Assembly (NCBI GenBank): GCA_023700805.1
Contig: JAMPYF010000027.1
Location: forward strand, 1 to 64,000
Length of the DNA stretch: 64,000 nucleotides
Source of the DNA: Sulfuritalea sp.
GTDB lineage: Bacteria > Pseudomonadota > Gammaproteobacteria > Burkholderiales > Rhodocyclaceae
Direction of reading: 5' to 3'
Shown here: positions 10,624 through 21,201 of the stretch, one piece after another
How positions within the stretch are numbered: the first letter of the stretch is position 1
How the letters are laid out: every line of letters begins with the position of its first letter
Translations under genes and position numbers: made by a program
The notes under the pieces: model-generated
Database searches by the model: none
Seen by the model: only the letters and a program-made list of their open reading frames with translations
What the model was told of the DNA's origin: nothing

Positions 10624-12324
10624 ATGTTTAGTGCGAAAACCCGTATTCCGCTGATCCATATCGCGGCCGGTTTGCTGATTGCCGCCGGCGGCGCCGGCGT
10701 AGTCACCCTTGCCGATGGCAGGCTCGGCCTGGATGTGATCCTGATCTTGGTCGGTCTCGGCTTGACGGTCGCGGTGCTGCCTGCGATCTACTTCCAGCGC
10801 GACCTCTCCGGGCCGATCGACCACTTGCGACAGGTCATTGCCCAGACCCGCAACGACGGCGATCTGGCGCGCCGCATCGATGTGCCGCCGAATTCGGTGG
10901 TCACCGGCACGGCCGGTGCGTACAACGGTTTGATGGCAACGCTGCAGGGCATCATCACCCGCATACTGTTCGCCTCGACCCAGGTGGCACAGGCGGCGAC
11001 CCGTCTGAATGTCGAGGCACGGGAAATTGCCGAAGGCTCCGAGCAGCAGATCGAGGTGGCCCGGGAAGCCGCGGCAGGCGTGGCCGACGTGGTGCAGGGA
11101 GTCAATCAGGCAGCAGCCCGCGCCGAGGATGCGGCCCGCATTGCGCAACTGGCGCGCGCCGACTCGTCCCGCGGCGCGGCGATCGTGCTCGACGCGTCGA
11201 GTGAAATCGGGCGCATTGCGCAATCCGTCGAACAATCGGCCAAGGTCATCGCCGCGCTGGGTGAGCGCTCCAGCGAAATATCCGGCATCGTCAAGGTGAT
11301 CCATGAGATTGCCGACCAGACCAACCTGCTGGCGCTGAATGCGGCCATCGAGGCCGCCCGGGCCGGTGAGCAGGGGCGCGGCTTTGCGGTGGTGGCCGAC
11401 GAGGTGCGCAAGCTTGCCGAGCGAACCACGGCGGCAACCGGCGAAATCAGCAGCGTGATCGCCGCGATCCAGTCCGAGACCAACAGCGCAATTACCACCA
11501 TCAAGGCCGGCTCGCTGCAGGCCAAGAACGGCGCGCAACTGGCGCAGAAAGCCGCCGAGGCGCTCGAATCGATCAATCACGGGGCGCAGGACACCCTGGA
11601 CAACGTTGCCGCCATCGCCAGCGCCATGAAGGAGCAAAGCCGGCAGGCAGAGGCCATCGCCGGCAACGTCGACCGCATCATCGAACTGGCCGAACGCAAT
11701 GCCGGCAATGCGCGGAGCAACCTCACCGAGTCGACGCAGCTCACCTACCTGGCGGCCAACCTGCAGGAGGCCGGAAAGATCTTCAAGCTCGGCACCGCGG
11801 GCGAAGTCGCGATGAGACTTCACGAGCGCATGCCGACCCTGGTGCAAGGCCTGGCCAAGACCATCGGCCAGGCCTTCGAGGAAGCCGTCAGGCGCGGCCA
11901 GATCTCGCTTGACGATTTGTTCGACGCCAACTACGAACCGATACCGAATACCCGCCCGCAGAAATTCCATACCAAGAGCGACGCCTTCTGCGACCGGCTG
12001 CTGCCCGCGCTGCAGGAACCGCCGCTGCAACAGGTGAAAGAACTGACCTACGCGATTGCCTGCGACCGGCGCGGTTACGTGCCGACGCACAATGCGCGAT
12101 TCTGCCAGCCGCTTACCGGTGACGACAAAACCGATATGATCGGCAATCGGACCAAGCGCATCTTCGACGATCCGGTCGGCAAGCGCTGCGGCGACCACGA
12201 ACTGCCCTTCCTGTTGCAGACCTACCGCCGCGATACTGGCGAGATAATGCACGACATGTCGGCCCCGGTGTATGTTCAGGGCCGGCATTGGGGCGGCGTA
12301 CGCGTGGGTTACCGCACGGAATGA
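10624..12324 (+). CDS. Chemoreceptor with a C-terminal sensory-like domain
   Basis: A 566-residue methyl-accepting protein. Two close hydrophobic segments (about residues 8-25 and 38-56) leave almost no periplasmic loop. A HAMP-like stretch and the canonical signalling hairpin ([27 protein letters not shown]) follow. After about residue 400 comes a soluble domain with [29 protein letters not shown] and [11 protein letters not shown], which resembles Cache-type sensor modules normally found at the N-terminus. I start at 10624 because GAGG lies nine bases before it; an ATG at 10609 is possible. Sensing is probably cytoplasmic (inference). Confidence 0.88.
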   Translation: MFSAKTRIPLIHIAAGLLIAAGGAGVVTLADGRLGLDVILILVGLGLTVAVLPAIYFQRDLSGPIDHLRQVIAQTRNDGDLARRIDVPPNSVVTGTAGAYNGLMATLQGIITRILFASTQVAQAATRLNVEAREIAEGSEQQIEVAREAAAGVADVVQGVNQAAARAEDAARIAQLARADSSRGAAIVLDASSEIGRIAQSVEQSAKVIAALGERSSEISGIVKVIHEIADQTNLLALNAAIEAARAGEQGRGFAVVADEVRKLAERTTAATGEISSVIAAIQSETNSAITTIKAGSLQAKNGAQLAQKAAEALESINHGAQDTLDNVAAIASAMKEQSRQAEAIAGNVDRIIELAERNAGNARSNLTESTQLTYLAANLQEAGKIFKLGTAGEVAMRLHERMPTLVQGLAKTIGQAFEEAVRRGQISLDDLFDANYEPIPNTRPQKFHTKSDAFCDRLLPALQEPPLQQVKELTYAIACDRRGYVPTHNARFCQPLTGDDKTDMIGNRTKRIFDDPVGKRCGDHELPFLLQTYRRDTGEIMHDMSAPVYVQGRHWGGVRVGYRTE

Positions 12325-12405
12325 GAAAATACCGCCCCACCGACGGCCGGCCGAAGTCTGACTTGAATAGCCAGTCCAGCATCCGCACCATTGAAAGGTT
12401 CGAAC

Positions 12406-14352
12406 ATGTCTGATCTCCTGAAAAGCATCGATGCGCGCACGCGCCTGGCAGGAACCAACAAGCTGGAAATCCTGCTGTTTTCGCTCGGCCCGGATGCCCG
12501 CAGCGGGCGGCACGAGACCTTCGGCATCAATGTCTTCAAGGTGCGCGAAGTCATACGCACGCCATCGATCACCAGCGCGCCGGAGATGTCGCCCGCCGTC
12601 AGGGGCATGGTCAGCCTGCGTGGTGCGCTGGTGCCCGTGGTGGACCTCAGCGACTATGTCGGCATCTCGGCCGAGACGCCGCGCGAAATCATGATCGTCA
12701 CCGAGTACAACGGCCACACCCAGGGTTTCCTGGTCGAATCGGTGGATACCATCCTGCGCCTCGACTGGGCCCAGATGCGCGTGCCGCCGGAAATGCTGAC
12801 CAGCGAACTCGGTGGCCTGGTGACCGCCGTCACCGAACTGCCGGATAGCCGCCTGGTCATGCTGCTCGACGTCGAGCGGATTCTGGCGGAGACGGTGAAA
12901 CCCGACGACAGCATGCTGTTCGAGAACATATCCGTGCTTGGCCGCGAGGGCCTGACAGTGTTGTACGCCGATGACTCCTCGATCGCGCGCGGGCAGATCC
13001 AGCGCACCCTCGATGCCATGGGCGTACAAGGCATCAGCGCGGTCAACGGCAGGGCTGCCTGGGACGAACTGCGCCGCATCGCCGATCACGCCGAGCGATC
13101 CGGCCGGCCGGTCAAGGATCTGTTGCAAGTGATCCTGACCGACATCGAAATGCCGGAGATGGACGGCTACCTGCTGACCCGCAACATCAAGTCGGATCCG
13201 CGCTTCAACGGCGTCCCGGTGCTGATGCATTCGTCGCTGTCGTCGATCTCCAACCGGCATCTCGGCCTTGCGGTCGGCGTCGACGAGTACGTTCCAAAAT
13301 TCGAACCGCACCGCCTCTCCGAGTCCCTCACCCGGTTATTGCTGGGCAAGGATGCCCCGCCACCGTCCGAATCGGGTTCGGCCCTGGTTCCTCTGGCGCG
13401 AGCCACCGTGGCGCCTGCGCTGTCCCTGCTCGACAGCGTCGATGCCCGCACCAAGCTGGCCGGTTCCAACCGGATGGAGATCCTGCTGTTCTCGCTCGGC
13501 ACCCATGAGCTGTTCGGCATCAACGTGTTCAAGGTGCGCGAAGTCGGCGACACGCCCGATATCACCCGCACGCCGAACATGCCGCACGGCGTCGAGGGAT
13601 TGATCAGCCTGCGCGGCAACGTCATCCCGGTGCTGTCCCTGGCCACGGTCATGCAGCTCAAGGATGCCCCGCCCGGGCGCGGAGCGTCGATGATGGTGGC
13701 CGAGTACAGCAAGCGCAACCTCGGCTTCCTGGTGCATGACGTCGATCGCATCATCCGCGTCGATTGGGAAAAGGTACGCGCGCCCGACGCCGCCAGCGGC
13801 AGCGCCCACGCTTACATCTCGGCGATCACCGAACTGCCGGACGGGCGCCTGGTGTCGATCCTCGACGTCGAACAGATCATGTCCAACACCTTCGGCGACA
13901 GCGTGGTCGGCCAGATCGATCCGATGGAAGGCGGCGAAGGCCTGAACGTGTTCTTCGTCGATGACTCCGTGGTCGCGCGCAGAAAGATCGCCGAAGTCCT
14001 CGACAAGCTCGCCGTCAAGCACAAGTATGCGCACAACGGCATGGAGGCCTGGACCCGCCTGTCGGGCATGGCGGCGCACGCCCAGCAGGCGGGACATGAG
14101 GTGCGCGACGAACTGGACCTGATTCTGGTGGATGCCGAAATGCCGGAGATGGACGGCTACGTCCTGACGCGCAACATAAAATCGGACCGGCGCTTCGACG
14201 GAATTCCAGTCGTCATGCACTCGTCGCTGTCGTCCGAAGCCAACCATGCCATGGGCAAGAGCGTCGGTGTCGACGCCTACGTGGCCAAATTCGATGCGGA
14301 AGCCCTGTCGCACACATTGCGCTCGCAGCTGCAGAAGCACGCAACGCACTGA
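12406..14352 (+). CDS. Tandem CheV: CheW-REC-CheW-REC fusion
   Basis: A 648-residue protein made of two CheV units in one chain. Unit 1: CheW domain (about 1-165, [11 protein letters not shown]) and receiver (about 180-310, [20 protein letters not shown]). Unit 2: CheW domain (about 340-500, again [11 protein letters not shown]) and receiver (about 515-640, [20 protein letters not shown]). Both receivers keep the acidic pair, the Asp and the Lys. The units are similar throughout, so an internal duplication is likely. CheV couples receptors to CheA and buffers phosphate. No free-standing cheW is in the window, so this protein may do that job. GAAAGG lies seven bases before the ATG. Confidence 0.93.
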   Translation: MSDLLKSIDARTRLAGTNKLEILLFSLGPDARSGRHETFGINVFKVREVIRTPSITSAPEMSPAVRGMVSLRGALVPVVDLSDYVGISAETPREIMIVTEYNGHTQGFLVESVDTILRLDWAQMRVPPEMLTSELGGLVTAVTELPDSRLVMLLDVERILAETVKPDDSMLFENISVLGREGLTVLYADDSSIARGQIQRTLDAMGVQGISAVNGRAAWDELRRIADHAERSGRPVKDLLQVILTDIEMPEMDGYLLTRNIKSDPRFNGVPVLMHSSLSSISNRHLGLAVGVDEYVPKFEPHRLSESLTRLLLGKDAPPPSESGSALVPLARATVAPALSLLDSVDARTKLAGSNRMEILLFSLGTHELFGINVFKVREVGDTPDITRTPNMPHGVEGLISLRGNVIPVLSLATVMQLKDAPPGRGASMMVAEYSKRNLGFLVHDVDRIIRVDWEKVRAPDAASGSAHAYISAITELPDGRLVSILDVEQIMSNTFGDSVVGQIDPMEGGEGLNVFFVDDSVVARRKIAEVLDKLAVKHKYAHNGMEAWTRLSGMAAHAQQAGHEVRDELDLILVDAEMPEMDGYVLTRNIKSDRRFDGIPVVMHSSLSSEANHAMGKSVGVDAYVAKFDAEALSHTLRSQLQKHATH

Positions 14353-14366
14353 GGAGAAAGCCTGTT

Positions 14367-14768
14367 ATGACGATTGAAAAAGCCAAGCTGAAGTTTCTGG
14401 TGGTCGACGATTTCTCGACCATGCGCCGCATCGTGCGCAACCTGTTGAAGGAACTCGGCTTCACCACTGCCGACGAAGCCGAGGACGGCGCGGTCGCCTT
14501 GCACAAGCTCAAGGGCGGCGGATTCGATTTCGTCGTCACCGACTGGAACATGCCCAACATGGACGGCCTGGTCCTGCTGCAGTCGATACGCGCCGATCCG
14601 GCGCTGAAGCACCTGCCGGTGTTGATGATCACCGCCGAGGCCAAGCGCGAAAACATCATCCTCGCCGCACAGGCCGGCGCCTCCGGCTATATCGTCAAGC
14701 CGTTCACGGCGGCGACGCTGGGCGAAAAACTCGAAAAGATATTCGAAAAACTGGGATGGGCTGCCTGA
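14367..14768 (+). CDS. cheY: Chemotaxis response regulator CheY
   Basis: A 133-residue single receiver domain with [20 protein letters not shown], the phospho-acceptor Asp in [12 protein letters not shown], the conserved Thr/Ala region [11 protein letters not shown] and the Lys in YIVKPFT. These are close to classical CheY, which binds FliM and changes flagellar rotation when phosphorylated by CheA. It lies between the tandem CheV gene and cheZ. Confidence 0.96.
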   Translation: MTIEKAKLKFLVVDDFSTMRRIVRNLLKELGFTTADEAEDGAVALHKLKGGGFDFVVTDWNMPNMDGLVLLQSIRADPALKHLPVLMITAEAKRENIILAAQAGASGYIVKPFTAATLGEKLEKIFEKLGWAA

Positions 14769-14801
14769 GGCAGTTCAAAAAATCAAGCGGGGACCGGCAC
14801 G

Positions 14802-15635
14802 ATGGCAAATTCAAGCACACATGACGCAAGCGGCGATTCCGCCGACCTGCAGGCGCTGTTCGACAGCATTGCGGCCGGCGCGCCGCCCACCGCGCCAGGC
14901 AACGTACCGGCACTGCAGCCGGCACAGGCGGCCAACGACTCCGACGAATTGCAGACGCTGTTCGACAGCGTCGCCTGGCCCGATCAGCCCCCGGCCGCCG
15001 TGGCGCCAGCGCCAACTCCTGCAACGGACTCGCGCGATGCGGTATTCAACAGGCTCGGCCATCTGGCCCGCCAACTGCATGACAGCCTGCACGGACTGGG
15101 CATGGACAAGCTGTTGCAGGACTCGGCGCAGAAGATACCCGATGCCCGCGAACGCCTCGCCTACATCGCGCAGATGACCGAACAGGCGGCCTCGCGCGTA
15201 CTCAATGCAACCGACATCGCGCGACCGGTGCAGGACGCGCTGATCGACAGCTCCCGGCTGCTTGGCCAGCGCTGGCAACGCATGTTTGCCAACCAATTGT
15301 CGGTCGATGAATTCAAGGCCCTGGCGGTCGACACCCACGGCTATTTCGCCGAGGCGCCCGAACGGCTCAAGCTGACCAACGATCAGTTGCTGGAAATCAT
15401 GATGGCCCAGGACTTTCAGGACCTGACCGGCCAGGTCATCAAGAAAGTCGTGACGCTGGTGCAGGACCTGGAAGCCCAGTTGCTGAGCCTGCTGCTGGAG
15501 GCCATGCCCCAGGAGCGCAAGGCTGAAACGCCGGAGGGCCTGCTCAACGGCCCGGTGATCGGCGGCGCGGGACGTGTCGACATCGTCAGCAACCAATCGC
15601 AGGTCGATGATCTACTTGAAAGCCTGGGTTTCTGA
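14802..15635 (+). CDS. cheZ: Protein phosphatase CheZ
   Basis: A 277-residue protein with an Ala/Pro-rich N-terminal region containing two similar segments (LQALFDSI and LQTLFDSV), then a long helical hairpin. The active-site motif is AQDFQDLTGQVIKKV, whose Gln helps hydrolyse the CheY aspartyl phosphate. The extreme C-terminus (VDDLLESLGF) matches the CheY-binding tail of the family. It lies 33 bases after cheY. Confidence 0.94.
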   Translation: MANSSTHDASGDSADLQALFDSIAAGAPPTAPGNVPALQPAQAANDSDELQTLFDSVAWPDQPPAAVAPAPTPATDSRDAVFNRLGHLARQLHDSLHGLGMDKLLQDSAQKIPDARERLAYIAQMTEQAASRVLNATDIARPVQDALIDSSRLLGQRWQRMFANQLSVDEFKALAVDTHGYFAEAPERLKLTNDQLLEIMMAQDFQDLTGQVIKKVVTLVQDLEAQLLSLLLEAMPQERKAETPEGLLNGPVIGGAGRVDIVSNQSQVDDLLESLGF

Positions 15636-15660
15636 ATCGGCTGTCGTCGAGGAGTCGCAA

Positions 15661-17577
15661 ATGAGCAATTTTCAGGGAATGGAAGGGCTGCTGCAGGATT
15701 TTCTGGTCGAGGCCGGAGACCTGCTGGCCGGGGTTGATAACAAATTGGTGGACCTTGAGCGGAACCCGGGTGACCACCACCTGCTCAACGAAATATTCCG
15801 CGGCTTTCACACCATCAAGGGCGGTGCCGGATTCCTCAATGCGGTCGAACTGGTGACGCTGTGCCATCTGACCGAGAATCTTTTCGATCGCCTGCGCAAC
15901 AACGAATTGCGCCTCAATGGCGAAATCATGGACGTGATCCTGGCTGCCACGGGATCGGTACGCGACATGTTCGACATGCTGGAGCGCGGCCTGCAACCTG
16001 CTGCCGCCGACGCCACGCTGCTGGCCCGGTTGCAGGCGGCGCTGGCCGGCGAATTGAGTGCGGACGCACCCAGCACTGCGCCGCCACCCGCCCCCGCCAA
16101 AGCGCCGCCGGCAGCACCCGCGGGCGGCGCCTCAGGCCCGGACTGGGACAGCCTGTTCGCCGCCCTCACCAAGCCTGCAGGAACCCTGGGAACCGCGGCG
16201 GAAGCCAACAGCCCGGCCGGCGCGTCGCCCACGCCGCTGTCCCACGACGTCAGCGGCGAAACTCCCGAGCAAATCATTCACGCCGCGCTCGGTCGCCGCA
16301 GCACCGACCGGCCCGGTTCGAGCGCTCCCTCCGGGCGCCGCGAAAATGAAAAGATCCGCGACAGCTCGATTCGCGTCGATACGGCGCGGCTCGATCAGGT
16401 ACTGAATCTTTCGGGCGAAATCGGCCTGACCAAGAATCGCCTGAATGCCTTGCGCTCGCAGATCATCAACGGCCAATCCGACTCGGAGACGCTGCACGCA
16501 CTGGATCAGGCGGTGAGCCAGCTCGACCTGCTGGTATCCGACATGCAGAACGCGGTGATGAAGACCCGCATGCAACCGATCGGCCGCCTGTTCCAGAAAT
16601 ATCCCCGCATCGCCCGCGATCTGGCCCGCAGCCTGGGCAAGGACGTCGAACTGGAACTGGTGGGCGAGGAGACGGAAATCGACAAGACGATGATCGAGGA
16701 TCTTTCCGACCCGATCATCCACCTGATCCGCAACGCGGTCGATCACGGCGTCGAGTCACCCGAAGAACGCCGGGCTGCCGGCAAGCCGGAAAAGTCCCAA
16801 TTACGGCTTGAGGCACGCCAGGAGGGCGATCACATCGTCATCATGATCGCCGACGACGGACGCGGCATGCATGCCGAACGCCTGCGCGCCAAAGCGCTGG
16901 AAAAGGGCCTGATCACCGACGAGGAGGCCAACACCCTCGACGAAAGGCAGAGCTTCAACCTGATCCTGCTGCCGGGTTTCTCGACCAAGGACGCGGTCTC
17001 GGATGTTTCGGGACGCGGCGTCGGGATGGACGTGGTCAAGACCAACATCCAGAAACTCAAGGGCCGCATCGACATCAAATCGACGCCCGGCCGCGGTTCG
17101 ACCTTCGTCATCTCGCTGCCGCTGACGCTGGCGATATTGCCGGTATTGCTGGTACAGCTGGGCGAACAGCCTTTCGCCGTACCGCTGTCCATGGTGCGCG
17201 AGATCATGCCGATCCAACCGTCGGCGGTGCAGGAAGTCGGCGGCTGCGCCACCATGGTGGTGCGCGGCACGGTGCTGCCCATGTATCCGCTCAACTCACT
17301 GCTCGGCTGGCCTTCCGAGCAGGTGCCCACCTACGGCGTGCTGATGCAGACCGCCGAGCACGCCTTCATTCTCGCCATCGACGGTTTCATGGGACGCGAG
17401 GATGCGGTGATCAAATCGCTCGACGACTTCCGGCCCAAGGGAGTCGCCGGCGTCACCACCCTCTCGAATGGCAAGATCGTGCTGATCCTGGACATGAAGG
17501 AATTGTTCCAGATGACCGGGGAGGCGCGCGGGGTACCGCGTTCGGTCTTCATGCAGGCCATCGCCCAGGTCGCCTGA
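15661..17577 (+). CDS. cheA: Chemotaxis histidine kinase CheA
   Basis: A 638-residue kinase. The P1 HPt domain has the phospho-acceptor His in FHTIKGGAGF. A long Ala/Pro-rich linker without an obvious P2 domain follows to about residue 235. P3 is the dimerisation helix pair, P4 the ATP-binding domain (LIRNAVDHGVE, DDGRGM, VSGRGVGMDVV), and P5 the CheW-like domain (PLTLAILPVLLV, VPLSMVREIM). It phosphorylates CheY and CheB. I start at the ATG at 15661, preceded by GAGGAG; it follows cheZ by 25 bases. Confidence 0.96.
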   Translation: MSNFQGMEGLLQDFLVEAGDLLAGVDNKLVDLERNPGDHHLLNEIFRGFHTIKGGAGFLNAVELVTLCHLTENLFDRLRNNELRLNGEIMDVILAATGSVRDMFDMLERGLQPAAADATLLARLQAALAGELSADAPSTAPPPAPAKAPPAAPAGGASGPDWDSLFAALTKPAGTLGTAAEANSPAGASPTPLSHDVSGETPEQIIHAALGRRSTDRPGSSAPSGRRENEKIRDSSIRVDTARLDQVLNLSGEIGLTKNRLNALRSQIINGQSDSETLHALDQAVSQLDLLVSDMQNAVMKTRMQPIGRLFQKYPRIARDLARSLGKDVELELVGEETEIDKTMIEDLSDPIIHLIRNAVDHGVESPEERRAAGKPEKSQLRLEARQEGDHIVIMIADDGRGMHAERLRAKALEKGLITDEEANTLDERQSFNLILLPGFSTKDAVSDVSGRGVGMDVVKTNIQKLKGRIDIKSTPGRGSTFVISLPLTLAILPVLLVQLGEQPFAVPLSMVREIMPIQPSAVQEVGGCATMVVRGTVLPMYPLNSLLGWPSEQVPTYGVLMQTAEHAFILAIDGFMGREDAVIKSLDDFRPKGVAGVTTLSNGKIVLILDMKELFQMTGEARGVPRSVFMQAIAQVA

Positions 17578-17665
17578 GCCGCCTAAGACAGCCCATGGCA
17601 CCCGCGATACAAAACCGCCCCGCACCCGGCGACGGCCGGCCTGATCCTGCGACGGCGCTTTTCCG

Positions 17666-19069
17666 ATGCACGCTGCGTCGACAGCCAGCGACCTAGACCG
17701 CGACGATCCGGCCCGGATCGCGGCAAGGTGGCTGGCCGGGCTGGCGGCCTCGTCGCTGGTGGCCGTCCTGCGCGACGAGGAACTGCCACGGGAGCCGATC
17801 GCGACCCTGGCCGCATTTGCGACCGTGGCCTTGCAGGCGGGGCGCACGCTGCTGATTCTGGTGCCCGACGACGACCCGCTGCCGGAACTTTCCAACGCTC
17901 TCGACATTGCCCTGCGTCCCCTCTGCCTGGTCCTGCCCGCCGCGGACTTCGCCGCCCGCATTGCGCTGCGCGCCACGCTGTCGCTGCTCGGCAGCCGCCT
18001 GGCGCGCGACACGGAAGCCACCCAGGGCGCAGCTTGGGTGCGCCAGCGCCAGCATATCGCCGGCCACGCCGAGCTCTGGCAGCAGGCCCGGGCATGGGCC
18101 GCGCAGAATGATCGCAGCGACTGTCCCGTCGCGGTTGCCAAGCTGTTCCCGGTTCGCATCCTGCCGCTCGGCGCCTTCCGCAGCCTGCAGCAGCAGGCTG
18201 CGGACATCACCCTGCTCTACCGCTGCCATGCTCCGGCGGAACTGGTCGCGCCCAGCGGCCGCATGCTCCGCGTCGGCCAGTGCGCCGCGGCGCGCGGCGG
18301 CCGCGCGCTTGCGGCTAGCGATGAAAGCGCAAGGCTGATCCTCGAACGCGAGCAACTCACGCGCGACATCGGCGACCTGGAACTTGAACTGGCGACGGTA
18401 CAGGCCGAAGTCGCGGAATTCATGCGCTACTACTACGAACGGGTCGGCCAGCGCATGGCGCAACGCGACGCGCTGCAGGCGCGGCTGGCCGCCGCGGAAG
18501 CCGCGCGGGCGCCCCAAGACATCGGCATCGGTGCCGCAGCGCGACAATGGCAGCAGCAGGCCGAACAGTCGGCGCGCGAAACCGATCAATTTGCCGAAGC
18601 GGCGGCCGAGGAAGCTCCCGTGTTCCGCCCCGGCAACGACATCAAGCGCCTGTTCCGCCAGATCGCGCAGCAGATTCACCCTGATCGCGCCGGCGACGAA
18701 GCCGACCGGGCATGGCGCACCCGGCTGATGAGCGAGGCCAACCGGGCCTATCGCCATGGCGACGTCGGCGCGCTGCATGAAGTCGCCGCCCTCTGGGCCG
18801 AGGGCAACACGGTGACAGCGCCGGCCCCATCAGCCACGGGCGGCGTCCGCCATGCCGCCCTCCTCGGCCAACAGGTGGCACGCCTGCGCGTGCGGCTGGG
18901 CGAGATCGAACGCGAGCTGCACCGCCTGTTCGGCTCGCGCCTCTACGAGCTGTTCATCGCCAACCGCCAGGCGCAACGCCAGGGGCGCGATCTGCTCGGC
19001 GAAATGGCCGCCCAGCTCGACGCATCGATCGCCGATCTGCAGCGCAGTTGCGGCGCCGGTGCCGCCTGA
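17666..19069 (+). CDS. J-domain-containing protein of unknown function
   Basis: A 467-residue protein with no family I can name for the whole chain. The N-terminal 200 residues are Ala/Leu-rich, the middle (about 220-310) is a predicted coiled coil (RDIGDLELELATVQAEVAEF), and residues about 325-375 form a J-domain-like module, DIKRLFRQIAQQIHPDRAG, with the HPD motif that stimulates Hsp70 ATPase. The C-terminus is another coiled coil. It follows cheA on the same strand after 88 bases and faces the Sel1 gene. J-domain proteins recruit DnaK to substrates, so a role in assembling a membrane or chemosensory complex is possible but unproven. Confidence 0.65.
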   Translation: MHAASTASDLDRDDPARIAARWLAGLAASSLVAVLRDEELPREPIATLAAFATVALQAGRTLLILVPDDDPLPELSNALDIALRPLCLVLPAADFAARIALRATLSLLGSRLARDTEATQGAAWVRQRQHIAGHAELWQQARAWAAQNDRSDCPVAVAKLFPVRILPLGAFRSLQQQAADITLLYRCHAPAELVAPSGRMLRVGQCAAARGGRALAASDESARLILEREQLTRDIGDLELELATVQAEVAEFMRYYYERVGQRMAQRDALQARLAAAEAARAPQDIGIGAAARQWQQQAEQSARETDQFAEAAAEEAPVFRPGNDIKRLFRQIAQQIHPDRAGDEADRAWRTRLMSEANRAYRHGDVGALHEVAALWAEGNTVTAPAPSATGGVRHAALLGQQVARLRVRLGEIERELHRLFGSRLYELFIANRQAQRQGRDLLGEMAAQLDASIADLQRSCGAGAA

Positions 19070-19121
19070 TCGCCGGCAGTTTGCCGCTGGAGCGAAGGCG
19101 AAGCACCGAACTGCGCTTCCG

Positions 19122-20993
19122 CTATCCGGTGCCCCCGAGTTGCAGCAGCAGTACCCGAGCCTCGGCATGACCCAGCCCCGCCGCACTGCGCAGCCATTTT
19201 GCTGCCTGCCGTAAACTGCGCCTGACGCCCTCGCCACGCTGGTAGGCGAGCCCAAGCTCGAAACAGGCCGCCGCCTCGTCCTGCAAGGCGGCACGCCGCA
19301 ACCAGTACACCCCGCGCTGCGCATCGCGCCCGACACCCTCGCCGTGCAGCAGGCAGTAGCCGCAACTGTACATGGCGTAGGCATCCTCATGCTGCACCGC
19401 CGCCTGCTGGTACCAGTGAAATGCCTCGGCCGGCCTGGGCGCCACACCCTGGCCGAAATACAACAAGTCGCCAAGGATCAGTTTCGCATCGGGCAGCGCC
19501 GCGGCCCGGCGGTACCAGTCCACCGCCGCGGCGGCATCGGCCGCCACCCCCGTGCCGTGGCGCAGACACTCGGCGAGCAAGAAGGCGGCGCGCTGGTGCC
19601 CGCGTGCCGCGGCCCGGCGCAAGCAGCTTACGGCAAGGACCAGGGCTGGATCCGTGGCTGCATTGGCCGACTCCAGCAGTTCGCGCCCGCGCTGATACCA
19701 ATAGCGCACCAGTTCGCCCCTGGCCTGCGGCCATCCACCTTGCATCGCCGCCAACAACAAGGCCTCGCCGCGATCCGCCTCGATCTCGCCACCTATCCCC
19801 AGCAGCAGGCAACGCCCATGTTCGGCCATGCCATGCGCATCGCCGCAGGCTGCCGCCTGGCGATAGGCACCGCGCGCCGTCACGGGATCGACAGCGGTCC
19901 CCTCGCCACGCTCGTGGCATTCGCCGAGCCAGACCCATGCCGCAGCGTCGCCCAGGTCCGCCGCCGCACGATACCAAGTCAGCGCCGCGGCCTTGTCCTC
20001 GGCAATGCCGTCGCCCCAGCGATAGGCGTGAGCGATCTTGAGATGCGCCCGGACGTGCCCGTGCTGGGCCGCAGCCCGCCACCAGTACAGTGCCGCACCG
20101 AGGTCGCGACCGCCCGCACCGATGCCGTAGGCATGGCATTCACCCAGTTCGAACTCGGCATCGCGGCTGCCCAGCTCCGCAGCCCGGCCATACCATGCCA
20201 ATGCGGCAGCCGGATCGCGGGCAGCGCCGATGCCGAAGCACGCCGATTGCCCGAGCAGAAACATCGCCCCCGCCACGCCCTGGTCGGCGGCCGCCCGAAA
20301 ATGCTCAAGCGCGGCGGCGGGATCGGCGGCAATGCCCTCGCCGACATAGAGGCACATGCCCAGGCAAAAGCTCGCGCTGGCAATGCCGTCGGCGGCCGCC
20401 GCACACCACAGGCGCAGCGCCTCGGCGCGATCCTGCGCAACGCCGCGGCCGAAGAAATGGCAGCGCGCCAGCAGGTCGCGCGACGCCGCATGCCCATGCC
20501 CGGCGGCACGCCGCAGCCAGTGTTCGGCGCGGGCGAAGTCGGGCGTCGCGCCGACGCCGAAGTAATGCATGCGCCCGAGCCAATACAGGGCGAGGACCAC
20601 CTCGCTTGCCGCGGCACGGGTGAACAGGCGTAGCGCCTCGGCGTCATCGCGCGGCAAGCCCCAGCCGTGATGCAGCAGCCAGGCCAGCACGGCCAGTCCG
20701 GACGGGCAGTCCGCCTCCGCGCTTTGCAGTGCCCAGTGCACCGCCGCCGCCGAATCCTTCTGCTCGCGATCACCGTTGACATGGCGCCAGGCCAGTTCGG
20801 CCCGGGCATTGGCATTGCCGCCGGCGGCCATGCGGCGCAATTCGAGGGGTGCAAGCTGAGCCCAGAATTCCTCCGGCCCCCCCAGCAATTCGAGCCCTTG
20901 CGCCGCGCCGCGCTCGACCAGTGCGCTATCCAGCGCGCCGCGGAAAAATCCCAGCAATGCCGCGGATGGCAGGGGAACCAGGGACTGCTTCAT
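19122..20993 (-). CDS. Sel1-like (tetratricopeptide-related) repeat protein
   Basis: A 623-residue protein made almost wholly of Sel1-like repeats, with many units of the form AxxxYRxAAxxGxxxAxxxLGxxYxxGxGVxxD (for example LAWYGRAAELGSRDAEFELG). No signal peptide or membrane segment is evident, so it should be cytoplasmic. Such proteins are alpha-solenoid scaffolds for protein-protein contacts. It converges on the J-domain gene across about 50 bases. The pairing of a J-domain protein and a Sel1 scaffold next to the che operon is of interest but functionally undefined. Confidence 0.88.
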   Translation of the reverse strand: MKQSLVPLPSAALLGFFRGALDSALVERGAAQGLELLGGPEEFWAQLAPLELRRMAAGGNANARAELAWRHVNGDREQKDSAAAVHWALQSAEADCPSGLAVLAWLLHHGWGLPRDDAEALRLFTRAAASEVVLALYWLGRMHYFGVGATPDFARAEHWLRRAAGHGHAASRDLLARCHFFGRGVAQDRAEALRLWCAAAADGIASASFCLGMCLYVGEGIAADPAAALEHFRAAADQGVAGAMFLLGQSACFGIGAARDPAAALAWYGRAAELGSRDAEFELGECHAYGIGAGGRDLGAALYWWRAAAQHGHVRAHLKIAHAYRWGDGIAEDKAAALTWYRAAADLGDAAAWVWLGECHERGEGTAVDPVTARGAYRQAAACGDAHGMAEHGRCLLLGIGGEIEADRGEALLLAAMQGGWPQARGELVRYWYQRGRELLESANAATDPALVLAVSCLRRAAARGHQRAAFLLAECLRHGTGVAADAAAAVDWYRRAAALPDAKLILGDLLYFGQGVAPRPAEAFHWYQQAAVQHEDAYAMYSCGYCLLHGEGVGRDAQRGVYWLRRAALQDEAAACFELGLAYQRGEGVRRSLRQAAKWLRSAAGLGHAEARVLLLQLGGTG

Positions 20994-21201
20994 GCCCTGC
21001 GGAATTGTCGAACCATGCCAGGCAGGTTAACGCAAACTGTGCCCGGCGAAAGCGAGGATCAATAGCCGAGTTGATCGCATGCTCGTTGATTGCAGCCGGC
21101 GTCACCGGCAGTTCGGCAGGCGTCAACGCGAATGGCAAAGCCGCCCGAATTCGCGTGCCGCGGCCGCCCCCGTCGCCGGAAAAGCGCCTGGCGGCGGGGT
21201 C

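Noticed and set aside
10342..13311. A 989-codon minus-strand open frame across the receptor and CheV genes
   Set aside because: It spans several well-supported plus-strand genes and their spacers, with no homology; it is a shadow frame.
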